This document shows positions 1 through 6,035 of a stretch of 12,906 nucleotides of DNA, in pieces. The notes below the pieces were generated by a model that had not been told where the DNA came from, searched no databases, and saw nothing but the letters and a program-made list of their open reading frames with translations. Positions within the stretch are counted from its first letter, which is position 1. Every line of letters starts with the position of its first letter. Origin of the DNA: Saprospiraceae bacterium (lineage in GTDB: Bacteria > Bacteroidota > Bacteroidia > Chitinophagales > Saprospiraceae); assembly GCA_020849825.1 (NCBI GenBank), contig JADZFP010000187.1:1-12906 (forward strand), in the 5' to 3' direction. Both the position numbers and the translations under genes were made by a program.

Positions 1-230
1 ACAAATCATTGGCCGTAAAAGAATTATATCGGGTTCCGCTCAGCGAGCTGGGCGATCGCCTGACCGAAATCCCGACCAATCGCACGGTGATCCTGTTGTC
101 TCGTTATGGCAATACCGGTCGCGATGCCGCTTATTTCCTGGCTGAACACGGTTACGAGCACGTCGCTTTGGTGGAAGGCGGTTTTTCTGCCTGGGAAAGC
201 GAGGGTTTGCCAGTCAATTATTCCGCATAA
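1..230 (+). CDS. Rhodanese-like (sulfurtransferase fold) protein, 3' part, active-site Cys replaced by Ser
   Basis: The reading frame is open from the left edge (first full codon at base 3) to TAA at 228-230, so the 5' end is missing; a TTG at 9 is in frame but need not be the start. The visible 75 residues match the second half of a single rhodanese domain, whose usual length is about 100 residues: a strand (TVILL), the active-site loop, a helix (DAAYFLAEHGY), the VALVEGGFSAW motif and the closing GLPV. In active rhodaneses the loop is CRxGxRS with a cysteine that carries persulfide sulfur. Here the loop reads SRYGNTG, with Ser at the Cys position (codon 99-101). A sulfurtransferase role is therefore doubtful, and a binding or regulatory role is more likely. 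The fold assignment is secure; the function is not known. A strong terminator follows 22 bases after the stop. Confidence 0.85.
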   Translation, partial: KSLAVKELYRVPLSELGDRLTEIPTNRTVILLSRYGNTGRDAAYFLAEHGYEHVALVEGGFSAWESEGLPVNYSA

Positions 231-252
231 GCAAAATACATTCAGCAGTTTG

Positions 253-290
253 ACGGGGCCCGGATCAATTTTCGGAGGCCCCGTTTTTTA
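253..290 (+). terminator. Rho-independent terminator of the rhodanese-like gene
   Basis: A perfect 8-bp stem, ACGGGGCC (253-260) with GGCCCCGT (277-284), encloses a 16-base loop and is followed by a run of six T (284-289). This is a textbook intrinsic terminator for rightward transcription. The T-run overlaps the TAA of the leftward gene that ends at 288. There is no matching T-run on the minus strand, so it looks one-directional. Confidence 0.85.
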
Positions 291-917
291 TTGCGGGATG
301 CTTCGTCGTATCACCTTCTGGAAATCACGTATGTATTCGGGGTTTGGCTCGCACCAGCGCGGTTTTTCACCCTTCTGCAGGCGGAAATAATCGGCCACGA
401 TATCGCCTTGCTGCTCATAATTGAATGATTCCAGTCCAAGCTTATTCTCTGCTGCGGCTCGGATGGCGGATATTCCGCCGTAATTGTAGCCCTGCGGCGT
501 GCGTTGTGCCCACAAAGCGCAGGCGATATAACCTGCTCCGTGGCGTTGATACTGCCAGACGTGCACCATTTCATGGATAAAATGGGAGTCGGATAATACC
601 CCCCAGCTGTTGATTACCTGAAAACCTACGTAAGCAAAATGCCCGGAGCGGCAACCCAGTTGCGCCTTTTCATCCAGACGGACCTGTGCATAATCGATAG
701 CGGAGCCGAATATTGCCTGAGCAAGCTTTGTTTCCTCTTTACTCAATCCTCGGGTGTTGCGCTTGACCTGGTTATTAAGCCATATCAGTACTTCCGGGAT
801 GTAAAAACAATCGGCCAGCTGCAAAAGGCGTTCCGACAAAAGCCACAGAGGATGGGTAGTGGTAAATACGCCGTGCCTCGGGTTCTTTCGAATCAAACGG
901 CTCCATCGTTCGATCAT
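288..917 (-). CDS. HExxH-motif (putative zinc-binding) protein of 209 aa, coupled to the LolC/E gene
   Basis: The gene starts at ATG 917-915, which overlaps the TGA (916-914) of the upstream permease gene as ATGA, a sign of translational coupling. The frame is open further upstream, but that stretch only shadows the permease. The 209-residue product has no clear signal peptide. Its most telling part is FIHEMVHVWQYQ: H115-E116-M-V-H119 fits the HExxH zinc-binding signature, and the following WQ recalls Vgr-related/DUF4157-like proteins (HExxHVWQ). The segment TRGLSKEETKLAQAIFGSAI (56-75) before it and NYEQQGDIVADYF (167-178) after it also fit that type; E168 is a possible third metal ligand. 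Known members are mostly uncharacterised, often near secretion-system or peptidoglycan-associated genes. A metallopeptidase activity is possible but not shown. The alternative is a structural protein using the motif only as a fold element. Confidence 0.75.
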   Translation of the reverse strand: MIERWSRLIRKNPRHGVFTTTHPLWLLSERLLQLADCFYIPEVLIWLNNQVKRNTRGLSKEETKLAQAIFGSAIDYAQVRLDEKAQLGCRSGHFAYVGFQVINSWGVLSDSHFIHEMVHVWQYQRHGAGYIACALWAQRTPQGYNYGGISAIRAAAENKLGLESFNYEQQGDIVADYFRLQKGEKPRWCEPNPEYIRDFQKVIRRSIPQ

Positions 918-2215
918 TTGAACTGAATAGCGCGTACCGGCGCAATGCGTGAAACGACGAGGGAAGGAATCAGCAAAAAGACGAGTGTGATCGCAAGCGT
1001 GCCGATATTGACGCCAATCACGGAGAGCCATTGCACTTTTACCGGGGCGTAAGCCAGGTAATAATCGGCTTCGTTGAGGCGGATGAAGTGAAACTTGTCC
1101 TGCAAATAGCAAAACCCGAGTCCGATCAGGTTGCCCCAGAACATCCCGGTGAGCGTGATAACCGCAGCGTGGTACAAAAAGATTTGCCGGATGCGGCCGT
1201 TCGTTTCCCCCAGGGCTTTCAGGATGCCGATCATGGTGGTGCGTTCGAGCACCAGTACCAGCAACGCCGTGATCATATTGATAATGGCAACGGCGAGCAT
1301 GAGTGTCAGGATGACGATCTCGTTGTAATCCTGCAATTGAAGCCACTCGAAAATAGCCGGGAACTTGTCGCGGATACTCACGCTGAGCAGGTCGTCGGGC
1401 AGTACTTCGCTGTAAATGTAGCAGTTGTAGGCATCCATGTCGCGGATGTCGTCGAGCCAAACCTCAAAGCCGGCGACTTCGTTTTCCTGCCAGCCCAGCA
1501 GGTTCTGAACGTGCCGGAGGTCGCAAAGAGCGAACTTGCGGTCGTATTCTTCGAGGCCGGTTTTGTAAATGCCTTTGATCTGGAAAAGGCGTTTCAGTTG
1601 TTCGCCTTCTTTTACAAAATAGACGATAAACTTGTCGCCCACCCCTACCTGCAGTCGGTCGGCAGTTTGGCGGCTGATGATAATCTCCCTCGACGGCGCC
1701 GAGTCGTTCCAGGTGATCGGCTCGCCTTCCAGCAGGTACGGGCGCAGGTTTTGCCAGTCGAAATCGGGCCCCACGCCTTTGAGCAGAATCCCTTCCATTT
1801 CCGTTTTTGTGCGGATAATGCCGGGTTTGTGGGCAAAAACCTGGATGTGCCGGACGCCACCGTAAGTATGGGTGCGCGGCAAATCGGGGCAAACCTCATC
1901 AGTTTTCAATTCGCGCAGCAGGCCGCCGGGCAAATCCGTGATCGTGTCGAGTGCCGGGTAAAAAACCTGATCCCTTGCGATCGGGCGTGGCTCGAAGGAT
2001 AGGGAGTATCCGGTATCCGAAATATGGATATGCCCCCAGAACTCAAAGATCTTTCGGCTGATTTCGCTTTTAAAGCCCGCGATCAGTGCCGTCGAAACGA
2101 TCATCACGGCTACGCTCAACGACACGGCCACGATGGCAATACGGATAATCAGCCGGGAAAAATTCCGGCCGCTGGACATGGCAATGCGTCGTGCGAGAAA
2201 AAGCGGAAGATTCAA
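914..2215 (-). CDS. lolC: LolC/LolE-family lipoprotein-releasing ABC transporter permease
   Basis: This is an integral inner-membrane permease of the FtsX/MacB superfamily; LolC/E proteins work with the LolD ATPase to release lipoproteins from the inner membrane for transport to the outer membrane. From the chosen TTG start (2215-2213) it is 433 residues, close to the usual 400-415. It begins MNLPLFLARRI, the normal LolC/E N-terminus. Layout: TM1 about 22-45, a large periplasmic domain about 46-295, then TM2 about 299-323, TM3 348-371 and TM4 396-421. The cytoplasmic loop LERTTMIGILKALGETNGRIRQIFL (323-347) and the end SRIAPVRAIQF are family hallmarks. The frame extends to 2365, but that extra part has no family character and runs past the -7 box at 2247-2254. 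An in-frame ATG at 2179-2177 would cut off the conserved start. No lolD is present nearby. The next gene overlaps its stop by ATGA. Confidence 0.88.
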   Translation of the reverse strand: MNLPLFLARRIAMSSGRNFSRLIIRIAIVAVSLSVAVMIVSTALIAGFKSEISRKIFEFWGHIHISDTGYSLSFEPRPIARDQVFYPALDTITDLPGGLLRELKTDEVCPDLPRTHTYGGVRHIQVFAHKPGIIRTKTEMEGILLKGVGPDFDWQNLRPYLLEGEPITWNDSAPSREIIISRQTADRLQVGVGDKFIVYFVKEGEQLKRLFQIKGIYKTGLEEYDRKFALCDLRHVQNLLGWQENEVAGFEVWLDDIRDMDAYNCYIYSEVLPDDLLSVSIRDKFPAIFEWLQLQDYNEIVILTLMLAVAIINMITALLVLVLERTTMIGILKALGETNGRIRQIFLYHAAVITLTGMFWGNLIGLGFCYLQDKFHFIRLNEADYYLAYAPVKVQWLSVIGVNIGTLAITLVFLLIPSLVVSRIAPVRAIQFK

Positions 2216-2246
2216 ACGAAAGGTTGTAGTCTGAACGGTGAATGGG

Positions 2247-2275
2247 CAAAGGTAAGCGGCATTTTGACTGTAAAG
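2247..2275 (-). promoter_or_regulatory. Candidate Bacteroidota promoter of the lolC operon
   Basis: The minus strand reads TACCTTTG at 2254-2247, a full match to the Bacteroidota -7 box TAnnTTTG. The upstream -33 element is weak (TTTA near 2274-2271, spacing 16). A transcript would begin near 2240, about 25 bases before the TTG start at 2215. That supports this TTG over the more distant in-frame ATG at 2365. Confidence 0.45.
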
Positions 2276-2290
2276 AATACGAGAAATCCT

Positions 2291-2319
2291 TTTGCACCAA
2301 CATTCCTGTTTTAATTTTG
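2291..2319 (+). promoter_or_regulatory. Candidate Bacteroidota promoter of tyrS
   Basis: TTTG at 2291-2294 and TAATTTTG at 2312-2319 fit the Bacteroidota -33/-7 consensus (TTTG and TAnnTTTG) with a 17-base spacer. Transcription would start near 2326, leaving about 70 bases of leader before the ATG at 2398. It lies back to back with the leftward lolC promoter candidate, the two -33 boxes being less than 20 bases apart. Confidence 0.5.
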
Positions 2320-2397
2320 CCGCTCCCCGCGGAAACTTTTTCGTGCCAAACAAAATTCTACCCAAGCAATACGAACATCCAGACTACCCGCTACATC

Positions 2398-3681
2398 ATG
2401 CATAACTTTCTCGAAGAACTCCGCTGGCGCGGCCTGATTCACGACATCACACCGGGCGTGGAAGAGCACCTGCAAAACAATATTCCGGTGCGCGGCTATA
2501 TCGGTTTCGATCCTACCGCCCCCTCTCTGACCATCGGCAACTACGTCCAGATCATGCTGCTGACTTTCCTGCAAAGGGCCGGGCACCAGCCGGTCGTATT
2601 GATGGGCGGCGCCACAGGACGTATCGGCGATCCCTCGGGAAAAGATGCGGAGCGCGAACTGAAAAGCTACGACGAACTCGACCGCAATACGGCGCATCAG
2701 GTGGAGCAAATGAAAGCTTTGCTCAATTTCGACCCGGCTTTGCCCAACCACGCGATCATGGTCAATAACCTTGATTTTTACAAGGATATGAACGTGTTGG
2801 CTTTTCTGCGCGATGTTGGTAAGTACCTGACGGTCAATTACATGATCTCCAAGGAAAGTGTAAAGCGCCGTATTGAATCGGAATCCGGGATTTCCTTCAC
2901 CGAATTCAGTTACCAGCTGATTCAGGGCTACGACTTCGTATTGCTGAACCGCGAACACGGCGTCAGCCTCCAGATGGGCGGAAGCGACCAATACGGCAAC
3001 ATCACCTCCGGCGTCGAACTGGCGCGGAAGATCGACGACGCAAAAGTATACGCTGTTACGACCCCGCTGCTGACCAAAGCCGATGGCACCAAATTCGGCA
3101 AAAGCACGTCCGGCAATATCTGGCTCGATCCGAAACTCACCACACCCTACCGCTTCTACCAGTTCTGGATCAATGCCGACGACCGCGATTTGCCCAAATT
3201 CATGCGCTATTTCTCGCTGAAAAGCCGGGAAGAAATCGAGGCGCTGGAGGCCAGCGAAAGCCCGACATCGCTCAAACGCATCTTTGCCGAAGAGCTGACC
3301 ATCCGCATTCACGGCCAGGAGGCATTCCAGTCCGTACTGGCGGTTTCAGAGTTGCTCTTCGATCCGAAAGCCGGCCCCGATACCCTGGCCCGCCTCGACG
3401 CCGATACGTTGCTGCAGGTTGCGGAGGAAATTCCCTCGCCTGCCGTTGCCAAGAGTTTGCTGGAAAGCGGGGTGAACATCCTCGATTTCCTCTCCGAGCA
3501 CACGGGTATCCTCAGCAGCCGCAGCGAAGCCAAAAAGGCGATCCAGAACAACGCCATTTCGGTCAACAAGCACAAAATCAGCGCACTGGACGCCAACGTC
3601 GTTGCCGGCGACCTGCTGCACGGCGCGTTTTTGATGGTAGAGAACGGGAAGAAGAATAAGTATTTGGTACGGGTGGTGTAA
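2398..3681 (+). CDS. tyrS: Tyrosyl-tRNA synthetase, with TIGN in place of the HIGH motif
   Basis: This class I aminoacyl-tRNA synthetase charges tRNA-Tyr in the cytoplasm. The ATG at 2398 gives 427 residues, the normal bacterial length, beginning MHNFLEELRWRGLIHD as in other Bacteroidota TyrRS; the frame is open further upstream but has no family character there. Visible parts: GFDPT (36-40), the ATP-site segment SLTIGNY (43-49), GGATGRIGDPSGK (70-82), the tyrosine pocket Y172, Q176, D179 and Q198 (in GGSDQYG), the KMSKS-like loop KFGKS (232-236), and a C-terminal S4-type RNA-binding domain (about 360-427). Positions 45 and 48, both His in Bacillus TyrRS, are Thr and Asn here. All other motifs are intact and no other frame is interrupted, so the gene appears functional. 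Its promoter candidate is at 2291-2319. The ATPase gene begins only 32 bases after its stop, so read-through is possible. Confidence 0.97.
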   Translation: MHNFLEELRWRGLIHDITPGVEEHLQNNIPVRGYIGFDPTAPSLTIGNYVQIMLLTFLQRAGHQPVVLMGGATGRIGDPSGKDAERELKSYDELDRNTAHQVEQMKALLNFDPALPNHAIMVNNLDFYKDMNVLAFLRDVGKYLTVNYMISKESVKRRIESESGISFTEFSYQLIQGYDFVLLNREHGVSLQMGGSDQYGNITSGVELARKIDDAKVYAVTTPLLTKADGTKFGKSTSGNIWLDPKLTTPYRFYQFWINADDRDLPKFMRYFSLKSREEIEALEASESPTSLKRIFAEELTIRIHGQEAFQSVLAVSELLFDPKAGPDTLARLDADTLLQVAEEIPSPAVAKSLLESGVNILDFLSEHTGILSSRSEAKKAIQNNAISVNKHKISALDANVVAGDLLHGAFLMVENGKKNKYLVRVV

Positions 3682-3695
3682 GAGTGGTAACTTTA
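3663..3695 (+). promoter_or_regulatory. Candidate promoter of the ATPase/TOPRIM-like pair, overlapping the tyrS 3' end
   Basis: TTTG (3663-3666), inside the last codons of tyrS, and TAACTTTA (3688-3695, 7 of 8 to TAnnTTTG) are separated by 21 bases. A transcript would start around 3702, leaving a leader of only about a dozen bases before the ATG at 3714. The match is imperfect and could be chance, but no terminator is visible between tyrS and this operon. Confidence 0.3.
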
Positions 3696-3713
3696 CATCT
3701 CAATGTCTGAATA

Positions 3714-5123
3714 ATGATAACGAAAATTGAAATATCAGGTTTTAAATCGTTTAAGGATTTTGAGGTCGGATTGTCTCCCTTCGTAGTTGTGGCTGGTTTG
3801 AATGCAGCAGGTAAAAGCAATTTGTTTGATGCTATACAGTTGCTTTCCCGACTTTCGCAAGTGAAAATAGTTGAAGCTTTCGACAATCTGCGTGGTGATG
3901 CGTACGAGTTGTTCAGTCAAAATGGTGATGGCACAATCGAGAGCGAAATGCATTTTGCAGTAGAACTGTTGCTCGACCGAGAGGTTAGGGATGCATGGGG
4001 TGGACTGGCAGATTTGAAATACACACGTCTTCGTTACTCGTTGGATATCGTCCGAAGAGCGGACAAACATGGCGTGGAACGTCTGTTTGTTTCGAAAGAG
4101 GAATTGAGTGTTATCCGGCGTAGTGAAGACGACTGGTACCGTCGATATGTTGGTTTGCACAACCATTCATGGCAAGTGCAACTCACGGGTGGGCGTGCTC
4201 CATTCATAAGTACGAAAGAAGAAAGCGGAGTATCGACCATTTATTTGCATCAAGACAAGGGCAGCAGCGGCAGGCCTCGTCCTGCGGCAGATTTGGAAAG
4301 CACGATGCTAAGCAGCGTGACAAATACAGATTTCCCACACGCACTCGCGGTTAAAAAGGAGATGGAAAATTGGCATTTTCTGCAACTAAACCCGATTGAA
4401 TTGCGCAAACCAGCAGCAAAATTCACTGCTCGTGAATTCATGGGAGCTGATGGTTCTGGTTTGGCAGGCGCACTTTTTCGCATCAAAAATGGCGATCCGA
4501 TGAATTTAAAAAATATATCACGGGAAATGGCCAACCTCATTCCCGGCATCGTCAGCATGGACGTGGTAGAAGATGAAATCGAAAAAAAATATGTTATCAA
4601 AGCTAAGATGGATGATGGTCGAGTGTTCAGTTCGCAGGTATTGTCAGAAGGTACGTTGCGGCTTTTGGCACTTTGCGCTTTGAAGCATGATGAACAGCAC
4701 CGTGGCGTACTTTGTTTTGAGGAACCGGAAAACGGTGTAAACCCTACAAGAATCTCTCAGGTTCTGGACTTGTTGCGTGGATTGACAACCGATTTTGTGA
4801 GAGAGGAAAAGGCGCCTTTTCCAGCTCGTCAAGTCCTTATCAATACGCATTCTCCGGGGTTAGTTGCTGAGGTCTATAAAATGAAGGGCATCGAAAAATT
4901 CGGCAGTATATTTTTTGCCCGCTTGGTCACACACATCCAAGATGGAAAAAAAACACAGCATACGCGCCTGCAAGAAGTGGAATTGGATGAAAACCCACAA
5001 GCAAAAATCAATTTTGACCCCAAAATCCGCCAAGTCAGACGTAGCATCGGCAAGGCGGAATTGGTCAATTATCTCGAATCAGTCCGCTTTGAATTTGAAT
5101 CCTCTCTTGCCAACGAACCATGA
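3714..5123 (+). CDS. SMC/ABC-like AAA ATPase (OLD/RloA-like), first gene of a putative defence pair
   Basis: The 469-residue protein has the layout of predicted ATPases of the AAA_15/AAA_21 type, related to OLD, RloA, GajA and AriA. It opens MITKIEISGFKSFKDFEV, the usual first strand of this group, then Walker A GLNAAGKSN (28-36). A middle region of about 250 residues without recognisable motifs follows. The C-terminal lobe has an ABC-like signature LSEGTLRLLAL (310-320), Walker B VLCFEEPENG with catalytic Glu (332-341) and a switch His in INTHSPG (376-382). All ATPase parts are therefore present. There is no TOPRIM domain in this chain; a TOPRIM-like partner is encoded by the next gene, overlapping by ATGA. 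The gene starts at ATG 3714, 32 bases after tyrS. GC is lower than in the flanks (about 43-52% in sampled lines against 57-60% in tyrS), suggesting acquisition by transfer. Such ATPases sense phage or DNA ends in known systems; that role here is inference. Confidence 0.9.
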   Translation: MITKIEISGFKSFKDFEVGLSPFVVVAGLNAAGKSNLFDAIQLLSRLSQVKIVEAFDNLRGDAYELFSQNGDGTIESEMHFAVELLLDREVRDAWGGLADLKYTRLRYSLDIVRRADKHGVERLFVSKEELSVIRRSEDDWYRRYVGLHNHSWQVQLTGGRAPFISTKEESGVSTIYLHQDKGSSGRPRPAADLESTMLSSVTNTDFPHALAVKKEMENWHFLQLNPIELRKPAAKFTAREFMGADGSGLAGALFRIKNGDPMNLKNISREMANLIPGIVSMDVVEDEIEKKYVIKAKMDDGRVFSSQVLSEGTLRLLALCALKHDEQHRGVLCFEEPENGVNPTRISQVLDLLRGLTTDFVREEKAPFPARQVLINTHSPGLVAEVYKMKGIEKFGSIFFARLVTHIQDGKKTQHTRLQEVELDENPQAKINFDPKIRQVRRSIGKAELVNYLESVRFEFESSLANEP

Positions 5124-5815
5124 ACTGTTTAGTCAGCGCGTATTGGGGTGAAGGTATTTCGGACAAGCGTTTTTTGCCCGTGCTGATACAGCGCGCGCTC
5201 GTAGAAATCATGCTTGAATGTGCCGAAGGTGAATGGGATATACTTGAACCAATAGCATTGCATCCAGACCGGAGTTCAACGGGGTTTGTGGAGCAGGTAT
5301 TGGACTTATCTGCTCAAGCAGGGGGCTTTCACCTTTTGTTTGTACATTCTGATGCCGACGCTACTGATGAAAACCAAAAAGTGATTCCGCATAAAATTTC
5401 TCCTGCATTGGCAGCATTACAAAAAGTTGAACCTCGGGAAAATTATTGCAAAGAACTTGTGCCTGTAATACCCGTTGTTAAAATCGAAAACTGGAAACTC
5501 TCCGACGGTGATGCGTTGCGTAATGCTATTGGAATTGATATGAGCGATGAATTGCTTGGCCTGAATATGGGCAGCAAACACTTGGAAGAAAAAGGTGCTT
5601 CAAAAGAAGTACTCGCTGAATTGTTACTCCGGGCAAATGAAGGCAGACGAGTTCCAGTTGAATTGGATGATCTGGATGCGGCTTTGGCTAAAGGTATTTC
5701 TCTGAAAAAAATCTATCGTTTCAAGTCGTTTCAAAAGTTTGTAAATCGGCTTAAAGAATCTCTTATAAGGCAAAATATTATTAAAACAGACTGTTCCCCT
5801 GCCTTTACCCACTGA
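5120..5815 (+). CDS. TOPRIM/DUF4276-like protein, putative effector partner of the ATPase
   Basis: The start ATG (5120) overlaps the ATPase stop as ATGA, so the two are very likely translated together and work together. The 231-residue protein has no signal peptide or membrane segment. It shows the order of conserved acidic motifs seen in TOPRIM-like DUF4276/RloB proteins: a first strand ending in GEGISDKRFLP with E11 (10-20), a hydrophobic strand ending HSDAD (D78, D80; 72-80), and VVKIENWKLSD (119-129), like the ExW motif of DUF4276. In TOPRIM nucleases the Glu and the DxD pair bind Mg2+. In systems such as PARIS and AbiL, a separate TOPRIM-type protein is the effector of an ABC-like ATPase. 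Assignment to a named family is by motif only and needs a profile search. The last 30 residues are basic and helical. Base composition is AT-rich, about 30% GC near 5701-5760. The alternative is a non-nuclease accessory protein. Confidence 0.75.
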   Translation: MNCLVSAYWGEGISDKRFLPVLIQRALVEIMLECAEGEWDILEPIALHPDRSSTGFVEQVLDLSAQAGGFHLLFVHSDADATDENQKVIPHKISPALAALQKVEPRENYCKELVPVIPVVKIENWKLSDGDALRNAIGIDMSDELLGLNMGSKHLEEKGASKEVLAELLLRANEGRRVPVELDDLDAALAKGISLKKIYRFKSFQKFVNRLKESLIRQNIIKTDCSPAFTH

Positions 5816-5829
5816 ACCCAACTTATGCA

Positions 5830-5994
5830 AAGAGTCTGTCTCACAAGACTGTGCACACAGGAACCCTGGCGAATAAAGTTTCACGCAAAGGCCGCCAAGG
5901 CCGCCAAGGAGCAAATCCTTTGCGCGCTTTGCGACTTTGCGTGAAATAGTAATTCTACGATCTTGGGTCGGCCCGACTTGAGAGACATCCTCTT
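5830..5994. repeat. Concentric inverted-repeat element (MITE- or REP-like) between convergent genes
   Basis: Outer arms at 5830-5849 and 5975-5994 are inverted copies of AAGAGnnTGTCTCnCAAGnC and agree at 16 of 20 positions. Inside them lies a perfect 12-bp inverted repeat, TTTCACGCAAAG (5879-5890) and CTTTGCGTGAAA (5935-5946). Both pairs are centred at about 5912, so they appear to form one element of about 165 bp. Within the inner loop are a tandem CCGCCAAGG (about 5892-5909) and three spaced copies of CTTTGCG (5918, 5927, 5935). The right outer arm runs into a T-tract (5993-6000), which may help termination of the rightward operon. No coding capacity is seen. The remainder of 5816-6035 holds nothing else I can support. 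Confidence 0.7.
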
Positions 5995-6035
5995 TTTTTT
6001 ACTCAGAAGAGTTAGACAGCCCTTAATGAAACCAC

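Noticed and set aside
918..1460. Upstream extension of the HExxH gene by 181 codons
   Set aside because: This stretch is Arg/His/Pro-rich shadow of lolC in another frame; the ATGA-overlapping ATG at 917 gives the natural start.
1031..2002. A 323-codon plus-strand frame opposite lolC
   Set aside because: No recognisable domain; the permease on the minus strand has matching motifs and membrane segments.
2216..2365. Upstream extension of lolC to an ATG at 2365
   Set aside because: The extra 50 residues have no family match and run past the promoter boxes of both divergent genes.
2311..3312. A 333-codon minus-strand frame opposite tyrS
   Set aside because: Antisense shadow of tyrS, which is unmistakable on the plus strand.
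5891..5933. Possible CRISPR-like short repeats
   Set aside because: Units are 7-9 bases with no unique spacers of constant length; they are part of a palindromic element.
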